45,117 bases of DNA. It comes from Candidatus Doudnabacteria bacterium. GTDB lineage: Bacteria; Patescibacteriota; Doudnabacteria; UBA920. Position numbers and translations under genes: made by a program. Shown here in pieces: positions 16,222-25,679 of the stretch. The stretch spans positions 1-45,117 of the forward strand of contig JAEUSF010000008.1 in assembly GCA_016788665.1 (NCBI GenBank). Reading direction: 5' to 3'. The notes beneath the pieces are model-generated. The model was not told the DNA's origin and ran no database searches. It saw nothing but the letters and a program-made list of their open reading frames with translations. Numbering within the stretch: position 1 is the first letter of the stretch; every line of letters begins with the position of its first letter.

Positions 16222-17109
16222 TTAAAATATTGACTGTATTGCCCGAAGCTGACTTTCGGGAACAAATAAAAACATAAATACACCTTGTCTGTTAAAATTT
16301 TTATCTACACGACTTAGCTCTTTTCTTTCATATACAAACGGTACATAGCCAAACCTTTCAAAAAAAGAAAAGGTTTTTTCAAAATCACTATTTATAAAAT
16401 TTCGTCCAAGATTATTCAGAGAGCGGGCAATTTCCACATATAAAACAGGCTTAAATTTACTTATAGTCTCTTCCGCTCCTATAAGAACCTCAAACTCAAA
16501 TCCTTCGACATCTATTTTTATAAAATTCGGAACCAAATCTGCCTGAGTATTTATATAATCGTCCAACTTTTTAACAACCACTTTTCGTTTATTATTCACA
16601 TTCAAACCCAAAAATCTAGGGTTTAAACTAGAGCCGGTACCAGCCAAGGTAATTTCTGCCTCACCATTTTTGGAACCCAGAGCAAAATTGTTAACACTAA
16701 CCAAACTATCCAGGCTATTTATCCTTGAAGTTTCGCGCAAAGACTCGCAAAATTCCCGCAGAGGCTCAAAGGAATAAGTTCGAATTTTACCCTTTCCCAA
16801 AAAAGCAGCCAAAATTCCATAATAGCCACTATTTGCCCCTATGTCGTAAAAATTAACACGCTGTCCACTACCCAACCAACTTTCTAAAATCTTTTTTACC
16901 AACTCAGTTTCATTTTTCTCCAGCACACCGTTATGTAAAATCCCATACGCCAAATCATGCGTATCGGTTATGTCACCTACATACCAAAAACCCTGCTCGG
17001 TTTTTACCGCGGTTTTGTTTTGTAAGTGTCTCGTACCCGGCACATATACAATTTTTTTGCCCAACGCCCTCTCCAGCCAGCCTAATATCAGTCTTGCGAT
17101 TTTATGCAT
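16222..17109 (-). CDS. FkbM-family SAM-dependent methyltransferase (second copy)
   Basis: 295 residues. SAM motif I is NFYDIGANSGYYGILA and the family signature is PNFIKIDVEGFEFEVLIG. An extra N-terminal region of about 95 residues precedes the methyltransferase core. It has the same predicted chemistry as the gene at 12516-13310 but is clearly diverged, so the two may methylate different positions or sugars. Confidence 0.9.
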   Translation of the reverse strand: MHKIARLILGWLERALGKKIVYVPGTRHLQNKTAVKTEQGFWYVGDITDTHDLAYGILHNGVLEKNETELVKKILESWLGSGQRVNFYDIGANSGYYGILAAFLGKGKIRTYSFEPLREFCESLRETSRINSLDSLVSVNNFALGSKNGEAEITLAGTGSSLNPRFLGLNVNNKRKVVVKKLDDYINTQADLVPNFIKIDVEGFEFEVLIGAEETISKFKPVLYVEIARSLNNLGRNFINSDFEKTFSFFERFGYVPFVYERKELSRVDKNFNRQGVFMFLFVPESQLRAIQSIF

Positions 17110-17171
17110 TTATTCAAAATCAATATACTAAATCGTACAATAAAGCCACGTTATTAGCAAATTTAAAAAAC

Positions 17172-18209
17172 CTACATATCCTGAATCTTTAAAGCCGTCG
17201 CTTTTAGCAATATCCCTTTACCCACTGGAGTAAAATGCGAGTCACTCGGATAATACAACAACTCCTGTGGGTGCTGGTTTTTATATTCCAAAAACAGGTT
17301 ATAAACATCTACGCTATTTACGCCCTTACTTTCAAGTGAACTATGGAGATTTGTAGAAAATCCGTCATAAACAAAATTTTTGTCGGCAACGCTCCCATAC
17401 ACAGCAAACTTACTAGGCATATTTATATACAAAAGCTTTATATTATAATTTTTTTCTAACCATTCGGAAAGTGCTAAAATTTGTTTAGCCATTTCTTCTA
17501 TTTCATTGTCGGTTTTATTATTCTTATGAAAATTAACTTCTTCAAAATAAAATGCCATACCACTTTTTTCATCTAGCGCCCCCACCCTGGCATCTATTTC
17601 GTTTAAGAAATCATATTCCCAGTTCTTCGATTTTTGTCTCAAGGAATTAGCTAGCTTATTCCTTCTAACAAAATATTCAACGTCTCCATTCTCATATAAC
17701 AATTTGTTTACTTTATCTATAAGTTTTGGTTCTCTGAAAATGCTGTTTAAATAGTTTCGAGCCCTCTTTTGAGAACGCCAATCGACACTCTCCAAAATTA
17801 AAACTTTACTTTTGCCCGTTTGAATTTTTTCCTTTTGAAGGAAAATTAACGGATTCGCCACGTTTATATAGTCATCCGATTGCTGGACTATATTGTAGAC
17901 AGGAGTCTTAATTTTTTCCTCAAGAAGATTGGCAAAATTTTCGGAAGCCAAAGTAGACTGGAAGAACGAGTCACCCAACGTAAAAATCTTTGCTTCTTCT
18001 ATCTTTGTATCTTCAATAGAATTTTTAACGGGTATGTAGCCCTTTAAACTGTCTATTTCTGCCATGTCATACATGTCGCCATTCGTAAAACCGCTTCCAG
18101 AGTTGCTTTGCAAAAAATACCTGCCCAAAAAGTGCAGTTTACCAAAAACTAAAACGGCAAAAGCCAAGAAACATACAAAGAAATAAAAAAATAAATTAAG
18201 CTTTTTCAT
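17172..18209 (-). CDS. AlgX/AlgJ-like SGNH-type O-acetyltransferase partner
   Basis: 345 residues: an N-terminal membrane anchor (about residues 5-25) and an extracytoplasmic SGNH-like domain. The nucleophile block is TLGDSFF (G79, D80, S81) and the C-terminal catalytic pair is in SDSHFTPVGKG (D323, H325). In alginate and related systems such proteins transfer acetyl groups supplied by an MBOAT protein. The MBOAT gene ends within this start codon region (one shared base), so they form a pair. Confidence 0.82.
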   Translation of the reverse strand: MKKLNLFFYFFVCFLAFAVLVFGKLHFLGRYFLQSNSGSGFTNGDMYDMAEIDSLKGYIPVKNSIEDTKIEEAKIFTLGDSFFQSTLASENFANLLEEKIKTPVYNIVQQSDDYINVANPLIFLQKEKIQTGKSKVLILESVDWRSQKRARNYLNSIFREPKLIDKVNKLLYENGDVEYFVRRNKLANSLRQKSKNWEYDFLNEIDARVGALDEKSGMAFYFEEVNFHKNNKTDNEIEEMAKQILALSEWLEKNYNIKLLYINMPSKFAVYGSVADKNFVYDGFSTNLHSSLESKGVNSVDVYNLFLEYKNQHPQELLYYPSDSHFTPVGKGILLKATALKIQDM

Positions 18210-19630
18210 TAGAACTGAAAATAAATAAATTGCTGGTTTTGAAAGCTACCAAAAAATAAAATAAATAATACGGCTAGCACAAGCGCTGGTATCAATACCT
18301 TGCGTTCTAAAATTTTCGTTTTAATATTACCCCATTCAACCAACTCCACAACAGCTAAACCGACGCCAATAAATGCTAATTTATTTAGGTTAGTTAAGAT
18401 CCACGCCCCACCAACACTTCCCCAGCCTGAGCCCAAATGAGAAAAAATGTAACCCGCGTCAGACAAGTTTTCTACTCTAAAAAATACCCAAGCAATATTG
18501 ATTAATATAAAAACTGTAAGCCATTGAAAAAAACTTCTGAAAAACTCTCGCTTCCCAAAAAATATTTCTCCCCACTTACTTCTAATATTTCTGGTTAAGT
18601 TACCAAAAACCAAATACACTCCATTTAAAAGGCCCCATATAACATAAGTCCAGTTAGCGCCGTGCCACAAGCCGCTCAAGAAAAACACAAACAGCAAGTT
18701 TAGACTTGCTCGAAAAACCCCAACCCTATTACCTCCCAAAGGTACATATACATAATCCTTAAACCAAGTCGAGAGCGAAATATGCCAACGCCGCCAAAAA
18801 TCCCGAACTGACAATGCAGCATAAGGCCGCTCGAAATTTTTCATAAGCTCAAAGCCCAACACCCTTGCCGAGCCTCTAGCTATGTCAGTATAGGCGCTAA
18901 AATCATAATAAATTTGAAAAGCAAATAAAAACGTAGCACCAACAAACTCGGGACCCGAATAATTTCTTACATTTCCGTACACAGTATTCACCCAGGGAGC
19001 CAAACGGTCTGCGACCACCATTTTTTTAAACAATCCCCAAACTATTAACCTCATTCCGCTGTTTATACGCTCCAAATCCGGCTCGTACTTTTTATAGAAT
19101 TGATGCAGTAAATTTTGCGGCCTCTCAATCGGACCAGCCACTAACTGAGGGAAAAACATAACATATAAAGCATAGACCAAAAAATTCTTTTCCGGTTTTT
19201 GATTATTTCTATACACTTCTATTGTATAGCTCATGGCCTGAAAAGTATGAAACGAAAGCCCCACCGGAAGCAATATGTCGAGCAAGCTTCCTCTGCTGCT
19301 TATATGCAGAAAGCCAAACAACTCGTTTATGCTACTAGTAAAAAAATTGTAGTATTTGAAAAAAACCAAGATCCCTAAGTTCGCAACCAAACTCACAACC
19401 AGCCACATTTTGCGTTTCTTTGCGTTTTCAGTACCTCCTATTGCCAAGCCAGCAAAATAGTCCACCACTATAGTAAAAAACAAAATCAGAACATACACCG
19501 GCCTAAAGACCATGTAAAAGTAACAGCTACACAACAGCAGCCACAAAACCCTATAGCGTTGGACCAAAACAAAATAAACAAAAACCGCCAGAGGAAAAAA
19601 TACAAAATACTCTATGGAATTAAACAACAT
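18209..19630 (-). CDS. MBOAT-family O-acyltransferase (AlgI/DltB-like)
   Basis: 473 residues, polytopic. It contains the family blocks LPVGLSFHTFQAMSYTIEVY, FPQLVAGPIERP, FQIYYDFSAYTDIARG, FWRRWHISLSTWFKDYVYVP and FLSGLWHGANWTYVIWG with the conserved active-site histidine. It moves acyl groups across the membrane for transfer to an exported glycan by the neighbouring SGNH protein. It lies 1 nt after the upstream glycosyltransferase. Confidence 0.94.
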   Translation of the reverse strand: MLFNSIEYFVFFPLAVFVYFVLVQRYRVLWLLLCSCYFYMVFRPVYVLILFFTIVVDYFAGLAIGGTENAKKRKMWLVVSLVANLGILVFFKYYNFFTSSINELFGFLHISSRGSLLDILLPVGLSFHTFQAMSYTIEVYRNNQKPEKNFLVYALYVMFFPQLVAGPIERPQNLLHQFYKKYEPDLERINSGMRLIVWGLFKKMVVADRLAPWVNTVYGNVRNYSGPEFVGATFLFAFQIYYDFSAYTDIARGSARVLGFELMKNFERPYAALSVRDFWRRWHISLSTWFKDYVYVPLGGNRVGVFRASLNLLFVFFLSGLWHGANWTYVIWGLLNGVYLVFGNLTRNIRSKWGEIFFGKREFFRSFFQWLTVFILINIAWVFFRVENLSDAGYIFSHLGSGWGSVGGAWILTNLNKLAFIGVGLAVVELVEWGNIKTKILERKVLIPALVLAVLFILFFGSFQNQQFIYFQF

Positions 19631-19631
19631 A

Positions 19632-20654
19632 TTATTTTTTACCTAGCAGAACATCTGCCACCCCACCCTGGTCAAGAAGTGTTTGTAAATATTTATAGTA
19701 CAGCCTGTCATACCAACTCTGAGGACATGCAATATTAGTTTCAATAATTCCCTTTTCGCCTTTTTCCTGAGCCACCAGTCTTTTTTCTTCCCAATTTGTA
19801 TCCCATATATTCAAACGCTTAAAATAACTGGGGCCAAAAGTTTTAAAAAACCTCAAGACTTCTGCGTCATACCAATAAAATTTATCTTTTATAATTTCTT
19901 GTGTAACCTTAACATTATTAACCTCATAAAGCCCTACCCACTCCTTAGGTACTTGTTTTACAACAATTCCTTCACTACTTTTCCTATAAAACCACCTGTA
20001 TTTGCGATTTAAGATATAAGGATGAACTTTAGAGCCCATAGTTTTTTCCAAAGCCAAATAATAAGCATGCTTTGCCATCATTCTATCCCATTCGGCGAAC
20101 GCGTAATGGAGCACCCTAACATCTTTAAAAATAACAGCGTTTGCTGCAGCGGTTTCAGGCACTCTTGAAGAATGCATATGCACGTCATCAAACTGTAATT
20201 TCCTATTGTCTCTATATGCAAAATGTTTAAAACTATTTGACCACTCCGGTAGGCTGTCATACCTATAATCTTTAGCATTTTTCCAAAGCATTATCCATTG
20301 AAACATAGCAGACATACCAGGCTGTATTTTTTCTTCCAAATCTGTCCTAATTTTCGGATCCAAGATTTCTGAACTTAAAATTTCGTCGCTATCCAAACCA
20401 AAAATTAAGTTTTGTCCATCCCACTGCCTTACCGTTTCCAAAAGTACCTTTCTTCTATAAGACTCATTAAAAGCCTTAGGCTCAAATGAAACCACGGTAA
20501 CTTTTGGAAATTTTTTACAAATTTCCTGAGTTCCGTCCCAGGAATTTTCGTCTGCGACTATAATATGGTCCGCCCATAAAGAAGCCGAAGCCAAAACCCT
20601 TTCTATAATCCAGGCGTCATTTCTAGTTGGCAAACATACAAAAGTCTTGCTCAT
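19632..20654 (-). CDS. Family 2 glycosyltransferase
   Basis: GT-A fold. The frame is open from 20690, but ATG 20654 (MSKTFVCLPTRND) matches the usual N-terminus, so 340 residues are proposed. Motifs are IIVADENSWDGT, the metal-binding GLDSDEIL, and a C-terminal region with several Trp-rich segments. Similar to the RfaF-independent glycosyl transferases that act on core sugars, but the acceptor is unknown. First gene after the hairpin at 20753, so probably the head of the downstream half of the locus. Confidence 0.85.
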   Translation of the reverse strand: MSKTFVCLPTRNDAWIIERVLASASLWADHIIVADENSWDGTQEICKKFPKVTVVSFEPKAFNESYRRKVLLETVRQWDGQNLIFGLDSDEILSSEILDPKIRTDLEEKIQPGMSAMFQWIMLWKNAKDYRYDSLPEWSNSFKHFAYRDNRKLQFDDVHMHSSRVPETAAANAVIFKDVRVLHYAFAEWDRMMAKHAYYLALEKTMGSKVHPYILNRKYRWFYRKSSEGIVVKQVPKEWVGLYEVNNVKVTQEIIKDKFYWYDAEVLRFFKTFGPSYFKRLNIWDTNWEEKRLVAQEKGEKGIIETNIACPQSWYDRLYYKYLQTLLDQGGVADVLLGKK

Positions 20655-20752
20655 AAACATAAGTATACATGAAAAACACCCCATTTCCAAAGGAAAAATC
20701 TTGGCCCAAGCACATCAAGCAGAGCTGGCATTAACATAATTTGAAACATGTC

Positions 20753-20799
20753 AATGATGGGAGTCTTCCAGAAGACTCCCATCATTAACCCATCATTAA
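20753..20799. repeat. Long perfect inverted repeat with an 11-bp tandem repeat
   Basis: Arms AATGATGGGAGTCTTC (20753-20768) and GAAGACTCCCATCATT (20771-20786) are exactly complementary with a two-base centre. The right arm runs into two copies of cccatcattaa (20778-20788, 20789-20799). No T run follows on either strand, so it is not a standard intrinsic terminator. It lies in the only large gap of the glycan operon (20691-20828). Confidence 0.8.
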
Positions 20800-20828
20800 C
20801 TGGTCAGCTTTGTTAGAAATATAAACCC

Positions 20829-21698
20829 TCAGATCAGCTTCTCTTGGCTTATGGAACTTTTGTTTTCGCTATACCAGGCATACAAATCTGCTAGTGATTT
20901 ATCTATTGTAGTAAACTCCACACGCCCTAACTCGCCTAACAGGCGGCTGTTATTACAAGTATATTCATTAGCCCACCCAGGTTTTAAAATTTTTATTTCC
21001 ACATTTTGCTTAGAAAGTTTTATTATCTTTTCTGCAATTTCAGTAAGCTTCAAGCTTTCTGAACTGGCGACATTATAAAATTTTTCTCGAGGTGAGTTTA
21101 AAATAAAATGTTCAACAATTTTAACCAAGTCCTCAACATAAATAAAACTCATAACCTGGTCTTGGAAAATTTTAATTGGTAAACCTAAAACCGCACGGCA
21201 AATTGCATTGCTAATAAACCTATTTTCATAGTCATCATACTTTCCATATATACCAAACATCCTTAAGTTGACAATTTTTTGGCTTTCTTCTATAAAATGT
21301 GAGCATAAAAACTTAGAAAGCCCGTAATCCCCTTCCGGCAAATGCTCGCTTGCATAGCTTTCGTTTATACTGGACAGAGACTGCCTCTTGTCGAACTCGG
21401 CACCGCTACCAAAAAAAATCATGCGCTTAAACCTATGTTCCTGCTTTTTTATGTTTAAAAACATTCTTAAGTTATTACCAACGATTTGGGGTAAATTATC
21501 TGTTCTTCTAGTCGCCCCCACATTGGCCAAGTGCACAACAATATCCACAGCATGCTGTTTAAAATAATTTTCTACAGCCAGCTCGTTTAAAAAATCCAAC
21601 TCGTTTTGAGAAGGACACAGCAAAGAATACCTGCCTTCTAAATACTCCACTAAATTTTGCCCAACAAAACCGGCCGCTCCGGTTATAAGAATTGTCAT
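20829..21698 (-). CDS. NAD-dependent epimerase/dehydratase (extended SDR)
   Basis: 289 residues. The nucleotide-binding motif is ITGAAGFVGQNL (G7, G10, G13) and the catalytic YxxxK is in DYGLSKFLC. Acts on a nucleotide sugar; probably a deoxysugar or epimerisation step. It lies at the end of the first half of the glycan operon, just before the inverted repeat. Confidence 0.9.
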   Translation of the reverse strand: MTILITGAAGFVGQNLVEYLEGRYSLLCPSQNELDFLNELAVENYFKQHAVDIVVHLANVGATRRTDNLPQIVGNNLRMFLNIKKQEHRFKRMIFFGSGAEFDKRQSLSSINESYASEHLPEGDYGLSKFLCSHFIEESQKIVNLRMFGIYGKYDDYENRFISNAICRAVLGLPIKIFQDQVMSFIYVEDLVKIVEHFILNSPREKFYNVASSESLKLTEIAEKIIKLSKQNVEIKILKPGWANEYTCNNSRLLGELGRVEFTTIDKSLADLYAWYSENKSSISQEKLI

Positions 21699-21718
21699 AA
21701 AGTGAAAATAGTGGTTAG

Positions 21719-23347
21719 TTAGTTAGTAAGAGGAAGACGAAAAACTTTAAAAATATTATGTGTAAACTCAGTTTTAACAGGATTTATTTTCTCTCTCCTC
21801 AACTGTCTTAACTCCCCGTCTTTCCATTCAAAACTGTAAAAATCTTTATTTTGAAAACACGTATTAAAATAAAATGGCGAAGAATTAAGACAAACTCGAT
21901 CCTCCTCATATACCACTTTTTGCACATAAGCACTCGTTACACCCCTAACCCCGCTGTCATACATTTTGGGAAGCAAATTTCTTAAATCGCCGGAGGCTTC
22001 AAACAAGCCCACAGGCCTGCCCAAAACCCGTTCAGGGATTTGAACATACAGAAAAGAATTTTCGGGTGCACCTAAAACTACCGGATGCAAACTTTTCCAA
22101 AAACTACCCGCCTCGATTGTTGCATCAGCGTAGTCTTTCTGCACTTCAAATCGCATTAAACCGCATAAACCCAAAGTTACGCACATTATTATAAGCCAAA
22201 GCTTATGCAGCATAAAATACCGCGCCTGCAAATGCTCAAAAACTCCGGCGAAAAATACTGCTCCCCCCACGCTTGCCGCAAAATAATACCGACTGTCTAA
22301 ATTTAAAATGTTTATGCTCGGCACATAATAAAAACCGTAATACCGTCCGGCCACTATTAACATAAGACCAATCAATACAGCAAAAAGTGCTACACGCCTA
22401 TCTGACTTTTCATTTAAGTTATTTAATTCAATAACCTTTAAATACCTTAGAGAAACAAAAGCTAAAACAGAAGTTAAAACGCCTGCCCATATGTGCGAAG
22501 ATGAAAAGGCGTTATAAATTTTCCAAAATATTCCTGCAAAACCTATAACCAAAACAACCGCGAAGCTTTTTATAAATTGCGCTATGTATGCAAATAAATT
22601 AAAACTACCCAAAACAGAAACGGCCCGATTACCGCCAGTAATCCCCGTTACTTCTGCCCCCACCCTAGCAGCCACATATACAACCAAAATACCAAAAACT
22701 ATAAACAGCCATTTTTTCAAATTAGCCCACAAAGAATTTCTGGTTACATTTTCACCCACATTAGGTAGCATTGCCAAAAAGTAAATAAAAAATACGCCTT
22801 CATTCACTAAAATAGAAGCCAATAAAACGGCTAAACTTTTTTTATAACTCGACTGTTTAAATAATAAAACAGCCCAAAAGACCAATAGCAAAGCAACAGA
22901 GTAACTTAAAGTTACATGCCACAAATAAGCATTGTTTGTGGGATACAAAGCAAACAACAACGAACCAAAAAAAGCCGTCCTGACAGAAAGGCTTTTAGTT
23001 AAGATTTTAAACAGAAGAACGGCCAACCCCCAGTAAATAAAAAAGCTGACCAATACCACACCTAACATACCGCCGAGCCTAAATGCATAAAACCACAAAA
23101 TCGGCAAAACGGAATCTAGCATTCTAAAATTAGAAATTTCTCCACTGCCAAAATGCCACCAATCTTTTACTGCATCTCGAACATTATCCTCAAATAAAAA
23201 GGTTGCCGCACCCCAATCGTCACCATACAAACCTATCGAGCGAGCCTTCGCATACCCAGTAAAAAAAATAATTACTCCCAAAACCAAACACAGGCTTACG
23301 TTTAAATTGTCCTGAAAATAACTTCGTATATTCTTTATCATGACCAC
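21719..23347 (-). CDS. Polytopic membrane protein, GT-C-like
   Basis: 542 residues with about 11-12 membrane segments and a soluble C-terminal part of about 130 residues. The first loop after transmembrane segment 1 contains YGDDWG (D43, D44), placed like the catalytic acidic motif of GT-C glycosyltransferases that use lipid-linked donors. No family can be named with certainty. It starts at the stop of the upstream glycosyltransferase gene (shared base 23347). Confidence 0.7.
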   Translation of the reverse strand: MVMIKNIRSYFQDNLNVSLCLVLGVIIFFTGYAKARSIGLYGDDWGAATFLFEDNVRDAVKDWWHFGSGEISNFRMLDSVLPILWFYAFRLGGMLGVVLVSFFIYWGLAVLLFKILTKSLSVRTAFFGSLLFALYPTNNAYLWHVTLSYSVALLLVFWAVLLFKQSSYKKSLAVLLASILVNEGVFFIYFLAMLPNVGENVTRNSLWANLKKWLFIVFGILVVYVAARVGAEVTGITGGNRAVSVLGSFNLFAYIAQFIKSFAVVLVIGFAGIFWKIYNAFSSSHIWAGVLTSVLAFVSLRYLKVIELNNLNEKSDRRVALFAVLIGLMLIVAGRYYGFYYVPSINILNLDSRYYFAASVGGAVFFAGVFEHLQARYFMLHKLWLIIMCVTLGLCGLMRFEVQKDYADATIEAGSFWKSLHPVVLGAPENSFLYVQIPERVLGRPVGLFEASGDLRNLLPKMYDSGVRGVTSAYVQKVVYEEDRVCLNSSPFYFNTCFQNKDFYSFEWKDGELRQLRREKINPVKTEFTHNIFKVFRLPLTN

Positions 23348-24231
23348 TAAATCTTTAGCTTTATAAGCAACTTTTCAAAAAGACTCTGTTTATAGGGCCC
23401 GTTCACCAGATACTTTTCAAAATTACCTTTCTGATCTATATCTTTATGCAAATGTTTTCTTTCGGTTAAGAGGTCAATGCCTTTACTGTTAAAATCCTTT
23501 ACCACTACATCCATATCGCTGACCAGCATATTTTCCAAACCTTTATAGTCAGGTACAAATACTCCGTTTATCATTTTGCCGCCATGTTTTAAAAAGGTTT
23601 GGTTTTCCAAATGCAATATAGGCAAGCTGTCCATAACGAAAGACCCATAGCCATTTTTCCAACCTACATAGTTAGACACCACATCTTGAAAAGCGTGCTT
23701 AGTTTTAAGCCCAAACCCTTGCGGAAAAAACTTCTGCATGAACTCGCGGGAATACAAAATAGCGTTCCACTCAATCCACACTATGGGGCGAAAAGTACCG
23801 CCAACCCTCTTCTTCATGAATACCGGCACTGCTTGTTCTTTACCCTCAAAGTGATAACTCGTAGTCACAGAACCTACGTTGTACTTTTGACTAAGCTTCT
23901 CAAACAATACAGACATTTCATTTAAATAGTCCCTACCCTCATCCAAAATTATGTCGTTACATAAAAACCAGTAACCGTCGAAGCTTTTATCATCTTTTAC
24001 CAAATCCCACAAATATTGCACTCCCCCATTCATGCCAATATTCTTTTCCAATATATGAGTTGCATGCTTAGCGCGCTTAGAAACTTCAGAACCGTTATCC
24101 AGCAAAAAAAGTTTATGAGGAAATTTAATATTTCTTTCTATTTGCTCCGCCAACTTATCTGTCATTTCGGGCAAATTAAAGTTTAAAAGCAATATAGCAA
24201 CGTTTGTAATTTTGGTCTGTTTATTTTCCAT
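23347..24231 (-). CDS. Family 2-like glycosyltransferase
   Basis: 294 residues. The N-terminus VAILLLNFNLPEMTDKLAEQI and LFLLDNGSEVS resemble GT-A nucleotide binding; the metal-binding site is probably CNDIIL (N92, D93). A C-terminal region contains HAFQDVVSNYVGWKNGYG. Acceptor and donor unknown. It lies 6 nt after the GDPD-like gene. Confidence 0.78.
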   Translation of the reverse strand: MENKQTKITNVAILLLNFNLPEMTDKLAEQIERNIKFPHKLFLLDNGSEVSKRAKHATHILEKNIGMNGGVQYLWDLVKDDKSFDGYWFLCNDIILDEGRDYLNEMSVLFEKLSQKYNVGSVTTSYHFEGKEQAVPVFMKKRVGGTFRPIVWIEWNAILYSREFMQKFFPQGFGLKTKHAFQDVVSNYVGWKNGYGSFVMDSLPILHLENQTFLKHGGKMINGVFVPDYKGLENMLVSDMDVVVKDFNSKGIDLLTERKHLHKDIDQKGNFEKYLVNGPYKQSLFEKLLIKLKI

Positions 24232-24237
24232 AAAAAA

Positions 24238-24918
24238 TTAAATTCCTTGAATTAAAGTTTTCAAATCTTCTGCATAATCCGTGCAAATACCGTCTACCTC
24301 CCATGAAATAAAGTCTTCAAAACGCTGCATAGTTTGCTCATGAGTAAAGTTATGCAAATCGGGCGCAATACAATAAATTATTTTCCCTGCATCCTTTAAA
24401 CGGATCACATCCTCACGCTTAACCCACAAAGAATCAAACTCATCTAGCCAAATTATTTTGGAGTTGCTTATCTTTATTGCCCTGTCTACCGTCTCATTGT
24501 GGTCACTCACTCTCACCGCACACATTAAGGAAGCCTCGAGTGCACTAATTTTTTCTATATACGCATTAGGCTGAGCACCCAAAAATTCAATATCAAAATC
24601 AAACAGAAAACAATTTTCAACTACTCCGTTTGCTTTTAAAAAACTTACCAACTTTTCTTCATACCCAAGCTCCTTTATATTTAAGGCAATTTTGGCGCCT
24701 GAACTTTTCCATAATTTCACATGTTCTTTTGCATCATTCTCTGCTGTTAACGAAGCTTGCGGGTCATGCGAAATATAAAAATCACCGGAGGGCAAAAGAC
24801 GGATATCTGTTTCAAAAAAATTATAACCCAAAGCCAACGCTGCTTTTAGCTGGGTTAAAGTGTTTTCCTTTTCTTTACTTTTGCCAATTGTTAAATACCT
24901 ATGAGACAATATTTGCAT
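24238..24918 (-). CDS. GDPD-like phosphodiesterase domain protein
   Basis: 226 residues with the glycerophosphodiester phosphodiesterase pattern: H6-R7, E18-N19-T20, E36 and D38, and H51-D52 (general acid/base and metal ligands). The TIM barrel ends with DGICTDY, the usual last strand. These enzymes cleave phosphodiesters, releasing an alcohol and a phosphate monoester. It shares one base with the neighbouring nucleotidyltransferase gene, so a phosphodiester-linked or nucleotide-activated substituent of the glycan may be its substrate. Confidence 0.83.
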   Translation of the reverse strand: MQILSHRYLTIGKSKEKENTLTQLKAALALGYNFFETDIRLLPSGDFYISHDPQASLTAENDAKEHVKLWKSSGAKIALNIKELGYEEKLVSFLKANGVVENCFLFDFDIEFLGAQPNAYIEKISALEASLMCAVRVSDHNETVDRAIKISNSKIIWLDEFDSLWVKREDVIRLKDAGKIIYCIAPDLHNFTHEQTMQRFEDFISWEVDGICTDYAEDLKTLIQGI

Positions 24919-25661
24919 TAATTAAATTTCTCCTTGTAAAACTGAGTGCTTAAAAAATATTCCAGGTCTTCCGGCGTACCCCATGAATACATTTTATCAC
25001 TGGGGATTTCATAAACCTTAATTTTCTTATCCTCCAATATAAGCTGGTTATAAACTGGGCATACATAAAACTCATTATTAGTCCGAATGTCTTTCTTTAT
25101 CATGCTTTCTGCAGCATGCACAAAACTTTCCCCGGTTTTATAATAATACACCCCAACGGTAGCACTGTCGCTTATGGGATTTTTCTCGGCAGTTTCCAAA
25201 ACCAAACCCGAAGAACTTACTTTTGCAAACGAATATTTCGGATGGGTTGAACGAAAAGTCATAATAAAACCATCGGCGTCTTCTTCGCGTGCTTTAGTTA
25301 AAAACTGGTCAATGGAGGTGTCTATATACTGGTCAGAATTGGCAATTACCAATTCATCCTGGTTATTTATATATTCCTTGGCAAGCAAAACGCTACAAGC
25401 AGCCCCATGGGTTGGCGCGTTTAAAATAATAATTTTAGAATTAGGGGCTAAAAGGGAAAGCGTTGAACCTAACCGGAATTTTTCATAATGCTCACGGTTG
25501 CAAATAAAAATAAACCTATGTTCAACCTTAGGTGTTAAATTTTTTACCACCCACTCTACCATTGGTTTACCCTTTATTTCTATAAGAGGCTTGGGGAAGG
25601 TATACCCTTTTTCCAAAAACTTCTTTCCCGAGCCAGCCATAGGAACAACAATATTAAGCAT
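24918..25661 (-). CDS. Sugar/alcohol-phosphate nucleotidyltransferase
   Basis: 247 residues of the NTP_transferase (PF00483) kind. N-terminal signature VPMAGSGKKFLEKGY and FPKPLIEIKGKPMVEW, with the catalytic lysine expected at K24, and a metal-binding aspartate in IANSDQYID (D110). The second basic residue of the usual GxGTRF is a lysine. It makes a nucleotide-activated small molecule. One of four paralogues in the window. Confidence 0.85.
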   Translation of the reverse strand: MLNIVVPMAGSGKKFLEKGYTFPKPLIEIKGKPMVEWVVKNLTPKVEHRFIFICNREHYEKFRLGSTLSLLAPNSKIIILNAPTHGAACSVLLAKEYINNQDELVIANSDQYIDTSIDQFLTKAREEDADGFIMTFRSTHPKYSFAKVSSSGLVLETAEKNPISDSATVGVYYYKTGESFVHAAESMIKKDIRTNNEFYVCPVYNQLILEDKKIKVYEIPSDKMYSWGTPEDLEYFLSTQFYKEKFN

Positions 25662-25679
25662 ACAATAAAAATTTAATTT

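Noticed and set aside
20655-20690. Upstream ATG (20690) for the GT2 gene
   Set aside because: The extra 12 residues are Cys/Met-rich and unlike the family. MSKTFVCLPTRND at 20654 is the normal N-terminus.
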